DNA of 64,000 nucleotides, taken from Pseudorhodoferax sp047601025 (GTDB taxonomy: Bacteria > Pseudomonadota > Gammaproteobacteria > Burkholderiales > Burkholderiaceae_C). Location: contig NZ_JASGJZ010000001.1 of assembly GCF_047601025.1 (NCBI RefSeq), forward strand, positions 1,922,001-1,986,000, in the 5' to 3' direction. Position 1 is the first letter of the stretch, and every line of letters starts with the position of its first letter. Both the position numbers and the translations under genes were made by a program. The notes beneath the pieces were generated by a model. That model worked only from the letters and a program-made list of their open reading frames with translations, did no database searches and had not been told where the DNA came from. Below are positions 9,147 to 17,146 of this stretch, piece by piece.

Positions 9147-10967
9147 TCATGCGCCGGCGGGCGGGCCGGCCTGCGCCAGCCGGCGCAGCAGGCGCAGCGA
9201 GGCCGGCTCCTCGGCCAGCGCCAGCACGGCGTGCAGGCTGCGCTGGATGCGGCCGGCGTAGCCCAGGTCGTTCATCAGCGAGCCGGTCTGCAGGCCGTCC
9301 AGCTCGCCGCGGCGCACCATCGCGAACAGGCTCTGGCGCATCGCGGCGTCGAAGGCCGCGGCCTGCTGCTCCAGCGCCTGCAGCCGCGCCTGCCGGCCGG
9401 CGTCGTCGGCCAGGCGGGGCCCCAGCGCCCGCAGCTCGTGCAGCAGGCCGAACAGATGGCGCCGCAGCGCCAGGTAGGCCTCGCGCAGCGGCGAGTCGGG
9501 CGCGCGCAGGCGTGCGCCCAGGTTCTTCTGCAGGTGCTTGGCGTCCTTGACGGCGTCGACCAGGCCCAGCGCCGCCATCTGGCTCTGCGTCCAGAAGCGC
9601 TGGTGCTCCTCGTCCAGCGACAGGTCCAGCCGGCCCATGAAGCGCAGCAGGTCGCCGTAGACGCCCTTGATCTCGCGCTGGTAGAGCTGCTCGGCGTCGG
9701 GCGCGTCGTCCGCGGGGCGGGCCGCCAGCTGCGCCGGGTCGGGCGCCGGCTCGGCCAGCAGCGCGGGCGGCAGGTACAGCGCCTGGCAGATCACGTCCAG
9801 GCTGCGCCGGCCGAGGTGGCGCAGCTCCAGCGCGACCGCGGCGGCCGCGGCGTCGGCCGACTGCAGCGCCTGCTCGCTGAGGTGGCAGGCGTGCACGCGC
9901 GGCAGGTCGCCTGCGCGCGCCGGCGCGGGCGCCTCGGGCCGGTCCGGCAGCCAGCGCAGCAGCCACGCCGCCAGCTGCCGCTGCCAGGGCCAGAACAGCG
10001 CCACGCCGGCGGCGTTGAACAGCGTGTGGAACAGCGCCAGCTGCAGCAGCGCGTTGCCGCCGAAGCCGGCCGCGCCGGCCACCGTGCGCACCAGCCAGGC
10101 CAGCGGCGCCAGCAGCGCCAGCGCCAGCGCGGCGGTCACGGTGTTGAACAGCACGTGCGCCAGCGCCAGCCGCTGGCCGCTGCGGTTGCCGCCCAGCGCG
10201 CCGACCACGCCGGTGGTGACGCTGCTGCCCACGTTGGCGCCGATCGCGACCGCCAGCGCCTGGTCGGGCGTCAGCTGCCCGGCCGCCAGCGCCGTCAGCG
10301 TCAGCATCAGCGTGGCGTGGCTGGACTGCAGCACCACGGTGGCCGCCAGCCCGACGGCCACGAAGGCCGGCGTGCCGGCGCCGCGGCCGGCCGTCGCCAT
10401 GTCGATGCCGCCGCCGAAGGCCTCGAAGCCGGCCTTGATGTCGTCGATGCCCAGGAACAGGAAGGCCACGCCCAGCGCCACGCGCCCGCCCGCCTTGCCG
10501 CGCGGCCCGGTGAAGCCGGCCAGCACGCCGAACACCAGCAGCGGCAGCGCCAGCGGCGCCAGGCTGAAGCCGTGGCCGGCCAGCGCCAGCAGCCAGATGC
10601 CGCTGGTCGCGCCCAGGTTGGCGCCGAAGATGACGGCCAGGCCGCCGGCCAGCCCGATCAGGCCCGAGCTGATGAAGGCGATGGTCAGCAGCGAGACCAG
10701 CGTGCTGGACTGCAGCAGCACCGTGGCGCCGATGCCGAACGCCAGGCCGCGCAGCGGCGTGCCGGTGCTGCGCGCCAGCCGCCGCTCGAGCTGGCTGCCG
10801 GCGAGGTCGCGCACGCCCTGCTCCAGGCACTGCATGCCGAACAGGAACAGCGCCAGCCCCGCGCACAGGCGCAGCCATCCGCCGTCGCGCCAGAACGACC
10901 AGGCCAGCGCCGCAGCCGCCAGCACGGCCAGCAGGGTCCGCGCATGCGGGGCGGGGCGCTGGCGCAT
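9147..10967 (-). CDS. Na/Pi cotransporter family protein with PhoU-like tail
   Basis: Polytopic inner-membrane protein of 606 residues in the Na/Pi (NptA/YjbB) family, which moves phosphate with sodium. Two inverted-repeat membrane halves each carry the family QSS motif: LLQSSTLVSLL near residue 84 with FGANLGATSG, and VLQSSHATLML near residue 212 with IGANVGSSVTTG. From about residue 350 on, the protein is hydrophilic and helical, consistent with the PhoU-like cytoplasmic domain of YjbB-type members. Transport direction is not resolvable from sequence; E. coli YjbB was described as a phosphate exporter. It is 13 nt downstream of a small membrane-protein gene on the same strand and may be co-transcribed with it. 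Confidence 0.9.
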   Translation of the reverse strand: MRQRPAPHARTLLAVLAAAALAWSFWRDGGWLRLCAGLALFLFGMQCLEQGVRDLAGSQLERRLARSTGTPLRGLAFGIGATVLLQSSTLVSLLTIAFISSGLIGLAGGLAVIFGANLGATSGIWLLALAGHGFSLAPLALPLLVFGVLAGFTGPRGKAGGRVALGVAFLFLGIDDIKAGFEAFGGGIDMATAGRGAGTPAFVAVGLAATVVLQSSHATLMLTLTALAAGQLTPDQALAVAIGANVGSSVTTGVVGALGGNRSGQRLALAHVLFNTVTAALALALLAPLAWLVRTVAGAAGFGGNALLQLALFHTLFNAAGVALFWPWQRQLAAWLLRWLPDRPEAPAPARAGDLPRVHACHLSEQALQSADAAAAAVALELRHLGRRSLDVICQALYLPPALLAEPAPDPAQLAARPADDAPDAEQLYQREIKGVYGDLLRFMGRLDLSLDEEHQRFWTQSQMAALGLVDAVKDAKHLQKNLGARLRAPDSPLREAYLALRRHLFGLLHELRALGPRLADDAGRQARLQALEQQAAAFDAAMRQSLFAMVRRGELDGLQTGSLMNDLGYAGRIQRSLHAVLALAEEPASLRLLRRLAQAGPPAGA

Positions 10968-10980
10968 GCGCGCGGGGGGA

Positions 10981-11139
10981 TCAGGGGCCGCCGTCGGCGT
11001 CGCGCGGCGCGGCCGGGCGCTCGCCGGGGCGTTCGGCGCCGGGCAGCTCGCCCTTGTCGCGGCCGGAGAACATGGTCCACCACACGATGCCCGCGAGCAG
11101 CAGCAGCGCGGCGAGGGCTTCGAGCAGAATCAGGACCAT
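10981..11139 (-). CDS. Small single-pass membrane protein (52 aa)
   Basis: I do not recognise a named family. The product begins MVLILLEALAALLLLAGIVWW, one strong N-terminal membrane helix, followed by a short polar tail rich in Pro, Arg, Asp and Gly (FSGRDKGEL onward). An AGGAGAG ribosome-binding sequence lies upstream of the ATG at 11139. It is immediately upstream of the Na/Pi symporter-like gene on the same strand. Its start codon overlaps the start codon of divergent mltA: both ATGs share the palindrome CATG at 11137-11140. The RBS, the good membrane helix and the spacing argue that it is a real gene. Confidence 0.7.
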   Translation of the reverse strand: MVLILLEALAALLLLAGIVWWTMFSGRDKGELPGAERPGERPAAPRDADGGP

Positions 11140-12310
11140 GAAGCGACTCTCCTGGTGGGTGGGATGCGCGGCGATTGTAGGAATGCTGTTCGCCTGCTCC
11201 AGCAAGCCCCCACGGCCTGATGCCCCCGGCCCCTCCATGCCTCCTCCCGCCGGCCTGCCGGCACTGCCGCCGGTGGCCGACTGGCCCGGCGACACCGCGC
11301 CGTTGCCGCCGGTGGTCCTGCGCGGGCGCAGCCAGTGGATCCCGGTGCGTTGGGCCGAGCTGCCCGGCGTCGGCGAGGACGCGCTGCACGAGGCCTGGAA
11401 CGCCTGGATGCGCAGCTGCGAGCGCCCCGGCCGCATCTGGGCCGCGCTGTGCGCCGAGGTGCGCCAGCTCTCCATCGCCACGCCCGAGGAGCGGCGCACC
11501 TGGATGATGGCGCGGCTGCAGCCCTACCGCATCGCGCCGCTGCCCGGCCAGCCCGCCACCGAGGGCCTGCTGACCAGCTACTACGAACCGATGTTCGACG
11601 CCGCGCGCCAGCCCAGCGCGGCCTTCCCGGTGCCGCTGTACCAGCCGCCGCCCTCGCTGGCGCAGCGCCGGCCCTGGTACACGCGCCAGGAGATGGAGAC
11701 GCTGCCGCAGGCCCAGGCCGAGCTGGCCGGCCGCGAGATCGCCTGGCTGGCCGACCCGGTCGATGCGCTGGTGCTGCAGATCCAGGGCTCGGGCCGGCTG
11801 CGCCTGACCGAGCCCGACGGCAGCCAGCGCCTGGTCCGCGTGGCCTATGCCGGCACCAACGAGCAGCCGTACAAGAGCGTGGGTCGCTGGCTGCTGGACC
11901 AGGGCGCGATCCGCGACGCCACCTGGCCCGGCATCAAGGCCTGGACCCTGCAGAACCCGGACCGCGTGCGCGACATGCTGTGGTCCAACCCGCGCATGAC
12001 CTTCTTCCGCGAGGAGCCGCTGCCCGAGTTCGACGCCGCCTTCGGCCCGCGCGGCGCGCAGGGCGTGGCGCTGACGCCGGGCCGCTCGATCGCCGTGGAC
12101 CCGCAGAGCATCCCGTACGGCACGCCGGTCTGGCTGGCCTCCAGCGGGCCGGTCGCCAACCTGGCACGGCTGGTGCTGGCGCAGGACACCGGCAGCGCCA
12201 TCGTCGGCGCCGTGCGGGCCGACTACTTCGCCGGCTGGGGGCCGCAGGCGGGAGAGATCGCCGGCAGGCTCAAGCAGCCGCTCCGGATGTGGGCGCTGTG
12301 GCCGCGGTGA
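11138..12310 (+). CDS. mltA: Membrane-bound lytic murein transglycosylase A
   Basis: Outer-membrane lipoprotein that cleaves peptidoglycan glycan strands, leaving 1,6-anhydro-muramic ends. The product is 390 residues. The start at 11138 gives a lipoprotein signal (MKRLSWW ... MLFACSS) with the lipidated Cys at residue 20, which decides against an upstream start at 11054 that would put a polar tail before the signal. Family motifs include EGLLTSYYEPMF, QIQGSGRL, VAYAGTNEQPYKSVG and near the C terminus LAQDTGSAIVGAVRADYF, holding the conserved acidic residues, followed by GPQAGEIAG. No good RBS is visible and the 5' region lies within the divergent small gene. Confidence 0.95.
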   Translation: MKRLSWWVGCAAIVGMLFACSSKPPRPDAPGPSMPPPAGLPALPPVADWPGDTAPLPPVVLRGRSQWIPVRWAELPGVGEDALHEAWNAWMRSCERPGRIWAALCAEVRQLSIATPEERRTWMMARLQPYRIAPLPGQPATEGLLTSYYEPMFDAARQPSAAFPVPLYQPPPSLAQRRPWYTRQEMETLPQAQAELAGREIAWLADPVDALVLQIQGSGRLRLTEPDGSQRLVRVAYAGTNEQPYKSVGRWLLDQGAIRDATWPGIKAWTLQNPDRVRDMLWSNPRMTFFREEPLPEFDAAFGPRGAQGVALTPGRSIAVDPQSIPYGTPVWLASSGPVANLARLVLAQDTGSAIVGAVRADYFAGWGPQAGEIAGRLKQPLRMWALWPR

Positions 12311-12356
12311 GCGTGGCCATGCGTGTCCGTGTGCGGCGAGGTCGGAAGGTGCGAGC

Positions 12357-12727
12357 GGCGCGCTGGGCGACCTGGGCGTCAACCGCGTGGGGCAGGTGAT
12401 GGCGGTGCTGGGGCTGGACAGCCCCAGGCCGGATACGCTGGCGCGCCGCAAGAAGCGCGGCCTGTGGATGGCGGCCAAGACGGCCAGCGTCAGCCATGCA
12501 CGTGAACTGGCCCCCGATGCGCTGGAGCGGGTTCTGGCGAGCGGCGACGTGCCGCCGCCCTTCGTCCCGCACCGGACCCATTTGCTCGATGAAGCGCCCG
12601 TGCCCATCGTCGTGATGGCCGAGGAAAGAGGCAGCCGCGCGCGCATCTGCCGCCGCGGCAAGTCTGGCGCAACGTGGCAAGGCTGGCTGAATCCTTGTCC
12701 GTGCATCGGCGGGCGCTGTGGGCATGA
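12357..12727 (+). pseudogene. HTH antitoxin remnant of an AbiEii-type pair (frameshifted, truncated)
   Basis: The visible reading starts abruptly at GDLGVNRVGQVMAVLGL, which resembles the second half of an XRE-type helix-turn-helix, then runs through ARELAPDALERVLASGDVPPP to PVPIVVMA. Near 12620-12645 the frame must shift by one to continue as HLPPRQVWRNVARLAESLSV and end LSVHRRALWA at 12725-12727. The expected N-terminal helices are absent, so the 5' end is lost. The stop overlaps the toxin ATG (ATGA at 12724-12727), the usual coupling in such pairs. Either true decay or a sequencing error could cause the shift; the truncated 5' end favours decay. Confidence 0.7.
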
Positions 12728-13380
12728 CGTCCGGGGCGCTGCCCCGGCGGTCTTTGGGAGCAGCTGTTTCCGCGGGCGCTGGCGCTGATCGACGAGATCA
12801 GCCGGTACGGCGGCATGGCGGATCCGTTCTGGACCTTTGGCGGCGGGACCGTGCCGATGCTCCGTTGCCGGCATCGGCAGAGCAAGACATCGACATCTTC
12901 GCGCCCGATCCGCAATACCTCGGCTTCGTCACGCCTCGGTTGAGCGATAAGGCGGCGGACATGACGCAGGACGACGTCGAACAGCCCGGCGCCTTCGTCA
13001 AGCTGCAGTTCGAGGAGGGCGAGACCGACTTCGTGGCCGCTCCCCATCTGCTGGAAGATGCCTGGGAGACCTGGAACATCGGTGGCAGGTCGGTGCAGGT
13101 GGAGGCGTCCGCCGAAATCATCGCCAAGAAGATGTACCACCGTGGCGACCGGGCCACGGCGCGCGAACTGTTCGACCTGGCCCTCGTGATCGAGCGTGAG
13201 CCCCGGCAGCTTCTGGCGGCGACGCCGTCCCTGCTGCGCCACCGGACGGCATGCCTGGTCCAGATCCGGCAACCGCATGCCGGCCTGCGCACCGCGTTCG
13301 AGGCGATCGCCATGCTGGACTACACGCCGGGTTTCGACCATTGCGTGGCGAGGGTCGGGGAGTTTCTGGACAGGCTGTAG
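12724..13380 (+). pseudogene. AbiEii/AbiGii-type nucleotidyltransferase toxin, frameshifted
   Basis: The C-terminal two thirds read cleanly: DIDIFAPDPQYLGFVTPRLS, LLEDAWETWNIGGRSVQVEA, EIIAKKMYHRGDRATARELFDLALV. These are typical of AbiEii/AbiGii (MenT-like) nucleotidyltransferases; the EIIAKKMYHRG region is diagnostic. The N-terminal third is in another frame from about 12752 (LFPRALALIDEISRYGG, FWTFGGGTV), with shifts near 12750 and 12884. The second shift falls between the GGGT loop and the DID metal-binding motif, separating the two halves of the active site. As written the gene cannot make an active enzyme. Length and order match a once-complete type IV-like toxin gene. Confidence 0.75.
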
Positions 13381-13654
13381 TCGTCCGGGCGGTGCGGGGG
13401 CCGGGCCGTGGTGAGGAGCGCCGCCGGGCCGGCCTGACGGACCAAGCGCATGCCGGGCCTGCGCCGTTCCTCCAGCGCGGCGCCCTTGCGCGGTCCTTCG
13501 GGTGTCGCGGCACCGCTTCGGCGCGCACGGGCCCGGGCCGGCACCGGCCTGGTGTGCGGCTGCGGGTCGCGCGCATCCCGCCCGCGGGCTGGGCGCCGCA
13601 GCGGCACCGTGCCGTTCCAGCGGGGCGCGACGCCACTTCCCTTTTGAAAACAAC
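13381..13654. other. Intergenic, no gene found
   Basis: Very GC-rich stretch between the toxin remnant and the hairpin at 13655. Open frames exist on both strands but none has a recognisable domain, an RBS or a family motif. I see no promoter or terminator I could defend. Confidence 0.5.
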
Positions 13655-13699
13655 CCGCCGTGCGGCCTGGGCCGGCGTCCGGCGCAGGCCGCACGGCGG
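13655..13699. repeat. 15-bp perfect inverted repeat (hairpin)
   Basis: CCGCCGTGCGGCCTG at 13655-13669 pairs perfectly with CAGGCCGCACGGCGG at 13685-13699, around a 15-nt spacer. No T run follows on the + strand, so it is not a classical rho-independent terminator; on the minus strand a short AAAAG/CTTTT tract lies just beyond (13641-13650). It stands directly before the first racemase remnant and may be a terminator, a regulatory site or a mobile-element end. Confidence 0.7.
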
Positions 13700-13730
13700 C
13701 TGCCGTTCGCGCTGGCCTGCCGATTGCTAA

Positions 13731-14450
13731 GTGGCCGAGACGCAAAAAGCAATTCCCATCATCCATGCCGACGAAACCGACGTACCGGAACGGTCCTTGC
13801 CCGGAATCCTGCCGATCAACCCGGACACCTCGGTGGCCACCGCCGCGATGATGGTCGGCATCGTGCAGGCGGAACTGCCGGTGCAGGTGCAGGTCGCGGG
13901 TGCGGCGGCGCGGGCCGGCGTGCCGATGACCGTGGACGCCGTGCAGCTGCAGGCCCGCCGTGCGGCAGGTGCTCGACGCCTGGCGGCGGGCCGGTGCCGG
14001 TTGCGCGGGCGTGGCCCTGGCCTGTTTCGGCGATCCCGGGCTGGTGGAGCTGCGCCGGCAGGCCGCCGTGCCCGTGACGGGGCGGTGCGAGGCCGCGATG
14101 CTGGCGGCCGCGCAGGGCACGGCCCCCGCTGCGGCGTCGCGATCACCATGCCGGCGCTGGCCGCCGTGCCGCACGCGCATGCCCGCGCGCCGGGCGCCGC
14201 ACTGCCGGACACCGGCCCGAAGGCGAGGCCGGGTGATGTCCGGGCCCTGGTGCGCGGCGCGCCGGCGCTGCGGGACGCGCTGGCCGCCGCGATCGCCGAA
14301 TGCGTGGCGATCGACGGCACGCAGGCTGCCGTCCTCGGCGGCGGCCCGCTGGACGAGGCGGCGCGCGCCCTGGCCGGGCGCCGCGGCGTGCCGCTGGTCA
14401 TCCCGCTCCGCTCCGCCGCCCACCTGGTCCAGGCCCGCCGCGGATGCGGC
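13731..14450 (+). pseudogene. Asp/Glu/hydantoin racemase-family pseudogene 1
   Basis: The pieces line up with the hydantoin/aspartate racemase fold. PINPDTSVATAAMMVGIV is the N-terminal N-P-N-T-S-type motif with N changed to D. CAGVALACFGDPGLVELRR carries the first catalytic Cys region. CGVAITMPALAAV and AAVLGGGPLDEAARALAG belong to the second half. These lie in frame 3, then frame 1 (about 13960-14130), then frame 3 again, so at least two frameshifts exist. The last piece runs without its own stop to just before the intact binding-protein gene. The cysteine usual in the GGG loop (GGCGP in active relatives) is replaced by G here, another sign of decay. Pathway role would have been amino acid or hydantoin racemisation. 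Confidence 0.7.
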
Positions 14451-14521
14451 ACGGCCGCGCCGGCCTTCGCATTCCCCCTGTCAGCCTTCCCTTCCTTCCC
14501 CGCAACCTTGAGGAGTCCACC

Positions 14522-15313
14522 ATGAACTCGTGCAACCGCCGCCTGGCGCTCGGCGCGCTGGCCATCGCCGTGTCCGCCGCCACCGCCGCGCAGGCGCAGC
14601 AGGCGCTCGAGAGCATCCAGCGCGCCCGGGTCGTGCGCATCGCGATCCCGACGGACTATCCGCCCTACGGCTTCGTCGGCAAGGACCTGACGCCGCAGGG
14701 GCTGGACATCGACATGGCCGCCTACGTCGCCGGCAAGCTCGGCGTGCGCGCCGAGCTGGTGCCCGTGACCAGCGCCAACCGCGTGCCCTACCTGCAGACG
14801 CGCAAGGTCGACGTGATCATCTCCACGCTGGGCAAGACGCCCGAGCGCGAGCAGGTGGTCGATTTCACGCACGCGTACTCGCCGTTCTTCCAGGCGGTGT
14901 TCGCGCCCAAGTCCATGGTGGTCCGCAACTGGCAGGACCTGTCGGGCAAGACGGCCTCGGTCACGCGCGGCGCCATGGCCGACACGGAACTGGCCAAGGT
15001 CATGCCGCCGGACCTGACGGTGCGGCGCTTCGACGACCACGTGGGCACGGTGTCGGCCTTCACCAGCGGCCAGGTGCAGGTGATCGCGACCAGCGCGGCC
15101 GAGGGCGGGATGATCATGCAGCAGAACCCGCAGCTGAACGTGGAGTTCAAGCTGGTGCTCAAGGATTCGCCCAACTTCATCGGCGTGGCCAAGGGCGAGA
15201 CCGCGCTGCGCGACCGGCTCAACGCCATCATCCTGGAGGCCCGGCAGAACGGCGAGATCGAACGCCTGTCGCGCAAGTGGCTGGGCCGCCCGCCCGGCGA
15301 ACTGCCGCTGTAG
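14522..15313 (+). CDS. Amino-acid-type ABC transporter substrate-binding protein
   Basis: Periplasmic solute-binding protein of 263 residues, family 3 (SBP_bac_3). A Sec signal peptide (MNSCNRRLALGALAIAVSAATAAQAQ) is followed by VVRIAIPTDYPPYGFVG, GLDIDMAAYVAGKLGV, KVDVIISTLGKTPEREQVVDFTHAY and a C-terminal lobe ending IERLSRKWLG. A good RBS (GAGGAGT) precedes the ATG at 14522. It is intact although both flanks are frameshifted racemase genes. No permease or ATPase gene is near, so it is an orphan or works with a transporter elsewhere. The pairing with racemase-like genes suggests an amino acid or related ligand, by inference only. Confidence 0.9.
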   Translation: MNSCNRRLALGALAIAVSAATAAQAQQALESIQRARVVRIAIPTDYPPYGFVGKDLTPQGLDIDMAAYVAGKLGVRAELVPVTSANRVPYLQTRKVDVIISTLGKTPEREQVVDFTHAYSPFFQAVFAPKSMVVRNWQDLSGKTASVTRGAMADTELAKVMPPDLTVRRFDDHVGTVSAFTSGQVQVIATSAAEGGMIMQQNPQLNVEFKLVLKDSPNFIGVAKGETALRDRLNAIILEARQNGEIERLSRKWLGRPPGELPL

Positions 15314-15364
15314 CGCCACCCTGCGGCATGCGGCAGCGGCCCGGCTCTTGCACCCCGCCCGCGC

Positions 15365-16060
15365 CCTGCCGCAGATCCTGCTGATCAAGCCGAACACTCG
15401 CCGGCCACCCCGCGCATGATGGCCGGGATCGACGCGCGGGCGCTCCCGGCTGGATGGGCCGTCCGCGGATGCGGTGCGCGCGGGGATGCCGGGATGCCGA
15501 TGACCACCGACCCCGAAGAAATGCGCCGGGCCGCGCCCGAGGTGCTGCGCACCTCGGCAGCGGGCGCGGCGCAGCCCTGGGACGGCGTGATCATCGGCGC
15601 GTTCGGCGACCCCGGCATCGCGCTGGTGCGCGCGGCGGCGCGGGTGCGTGGTCGGCATCTGCGGGGCCGCGCTGCGCGAGGGCGGCGCGCATGGGCGTTG
15701 CTTCGGCGTGGCGACGGTCACGCCGCGGCTGGCGGACGTGATCCAGGCCCATGCCGCGCGCCTCGGGCTGGCGGGCGCCCATGCCGGCATCCGGCTCACG
15801 GACGGCGCTCCGCGCGCTATGGCGGCCGATCCCCCGCGGCTGCCGCAGGCGCTGGCCGCCGCAGCGCGGCGCTGCGTGGAAGACGACGGCGCGCAGGCGT
15901 GGTAGTCGGCAGTAGTGGCCCGCAGGGGCAGGCCGCGCAGCACGTGCTGCCGTTGCTGCGGGTGCCCGTGGTCGCGCCGGTGCCGGCCGCGCGCGGTGCG
16001 CCAGCTGCTGGCGGCCTGCGGCGGGTCCTGCGCCGGGCGGCCGCGGCGGCGTCTGGCGCG
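15365..16060 (+). pseudogene. Asp/Glu/hydantoin racemase-family pseudogene 2
   Basis: A second racemase remnant, diverged from the first. QILLIKPNT is the N-terminal motif, soon broken by a frameshift into MMAGIDARA. AQPWDGVIIGAFGDPGIALVRAAARV follows in frame 2, then VVGICGAALREGG, CFGVATVTPRLADVIQAHAARLGLAG in frame 3 up to EDDGAQA, then VVVGSSGPQGQAAQ and LLRVPVVAPVPA back in frame 2. At least three shifts and a stop (TAG at 15903) interrupt it. Like its partner it shows A-F-G-D-P where the catalytic Cys is expected (ACFGDP in copy 1). The two copies flank the intact binding-protein gene in the same direction. Confidence 0.65.
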
Positions 16061-16084
16061 CCGCAGCCGGGAGCCTGCCCCCGA

Positions 16085-16960
16085 ACTCCTCCGCCGTGCA
16101 GCTCGGCCAGTTGGTCGCGCTGCGCCTCGATGCCCGCCATGCGGTGCCGTCCGCGGCTGCCCGCGTGGTGCATCACGCGCGTGGCCAGCAGGTGGCACAG
16201 CGGCATCACCGCCGTGTGGCGGTCCGGCGGGCCGGGCGCCTGGGTGTGGCAGCGCGGCGGCCAGCGGGCCGGCACCGCGGCCTTGGAGACATGGTCGGTG
16301 ATGTCCAGCACCCGGGCGCCGGCCCGCGCTGCCATGGCGGCGCCGCGCAGCGCCATCGGCACGCTGCGCCGCAGCGCGAACACGACCGGCGCCGCCCGTC
16401 TTCGGTCCGATGTCGGCCGCGTACTCGCCCAGCGTCTCGTCCAGGCCGGGCACCAGGTGGGTGTGCGGCAGCCGCTGCACCAGCGGCCAGCGCAGGTCGG
16501 CCGCCAGGTCACGGTTGCTGCGGCAGCTCAGGAACCAGCCGCCCTCGGCGCCCGCCAGGGCCTCGGCGATCTCGTCGATCGGCGCGGCCGGGATGTGGTT
16601 GACGGTGGCGGCGATGTGGTCCTGTGCCTGCACGATCCGCGCGGCGACCGAGCCTTCGGCGCCGCGCATGCCGGGTGCGGACAGGAACAGCGGCGCGCCG
16701 TTGCTGCGCGCCTCGCGCGCCAGGCGCCGCGCGTCCTCGTAGCCGGCGTCGACCAGGCGCCGGATGACGCGCGTGACGGTGGTGCTGGACACGCCGGCCA
16801 GCGCCGCCGGCTTGGACGCCGCGTACGTGGCCGGTCGCCGGGGAAGCCGAGCACGCATTCGCCCCGCTTGCGCTCCATGGGAGGCGGGCGTTCAGGGCCT
16901 GGCGGACTGTGCCGATGAACCGATGGATGAAGGAGGTGGCGGCGGGCGGCACGGTGCGGG
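16085..16960 (-). pseudogene. RpiR-family regulator (probable iolR-type), frameshifted
   Basis: Read on the minus strand the pieces rebuild a MurR/RpiR regulator: FIHRFIGTVRQALNARLP, then ERKRGECVLGFPGD, then the helix-turn-helix ALAGVSSTTVTRVIRRL with YEDARRLAREARSNGAPLFL, then the SIS sugar-phosphate domain (HTHLVPGLDETLGEYAADIG and VVFALRRSVPMALRGAAMAA, ARVLDITDH). The pieces lie in different frames; I count shifts near 16878, 16838 and 16410. It is divergent from iolC, the usual place for an inositol repressor of this family, and a matching operator lies between them. If the shifts are real the regulator is dead and iolCB may be constitutive. Confidence 0.75.
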
Positions 16961-17078
16961 GTGCAGGGGTGGGGCGCGGCGGAAGGCGGCAGCGCCGCAC
17001 GCGCGTTCTGCGGCGGGACGGCCGGCCCGCTTCGGCCTGCAGCGCGCGGGCCCGCGTGTTTCTGTATTTCAATTTTGT

Positions 17079-17092
17079 GGAAATAAAATTCC
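17079..17092. promoter_or_regulatory. Palindromic operator GGAA-N6-TTCC before iolC
   Basis: TGGAAATAAAATTCCA is a palindrome holding GGAA, six A/T-rich bases, then TTCC. This is the motif described for IolR, the RpiR-type inositol repressor of Sinorhizobium. It sits 55 bp before the iolC ATG, inside the only A/T-rich patch of the region, and overlaps a TAAAAT that could serve as -10. A half-related ATTTC/GAAAT pair spans 17066-17084. The site faces the broken RpiR gene. Confidence 0.75.
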
Positions 17093-17146
17093 AAACACGC
17101 TACCATGGCGGCCGTTCCGACGACGCCCCTACCTGGAGACAGCCTG

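Noticed and set aside
7331..9550. Long plus-strand open frame antisense to the ABC exporter.
   Set aside because: His/Gln/Arg-rich translation with no domain; mirror of the real gene.
9126..11141. Plus-strand open frame of 671 codons.
   Set aside because: Antisense of the Na/Pi symporter-like gene, with repetitive Gln/Arg composition.
12884..12886. Programmed ribosomal frameshift in the toxin gene.
   Set aside because: No slippery heptamer, downstream pseudoknot or internal Shine-Dalgarno seen, and a second shift plus a truncated antitoxin favour decay.
13727..16858. Single 1043-codon minus-strand ORF.
   Set aside because: Only its first 150 codons match a family (RpiR); the rest is antisense to the racemase remnants and binding protein.
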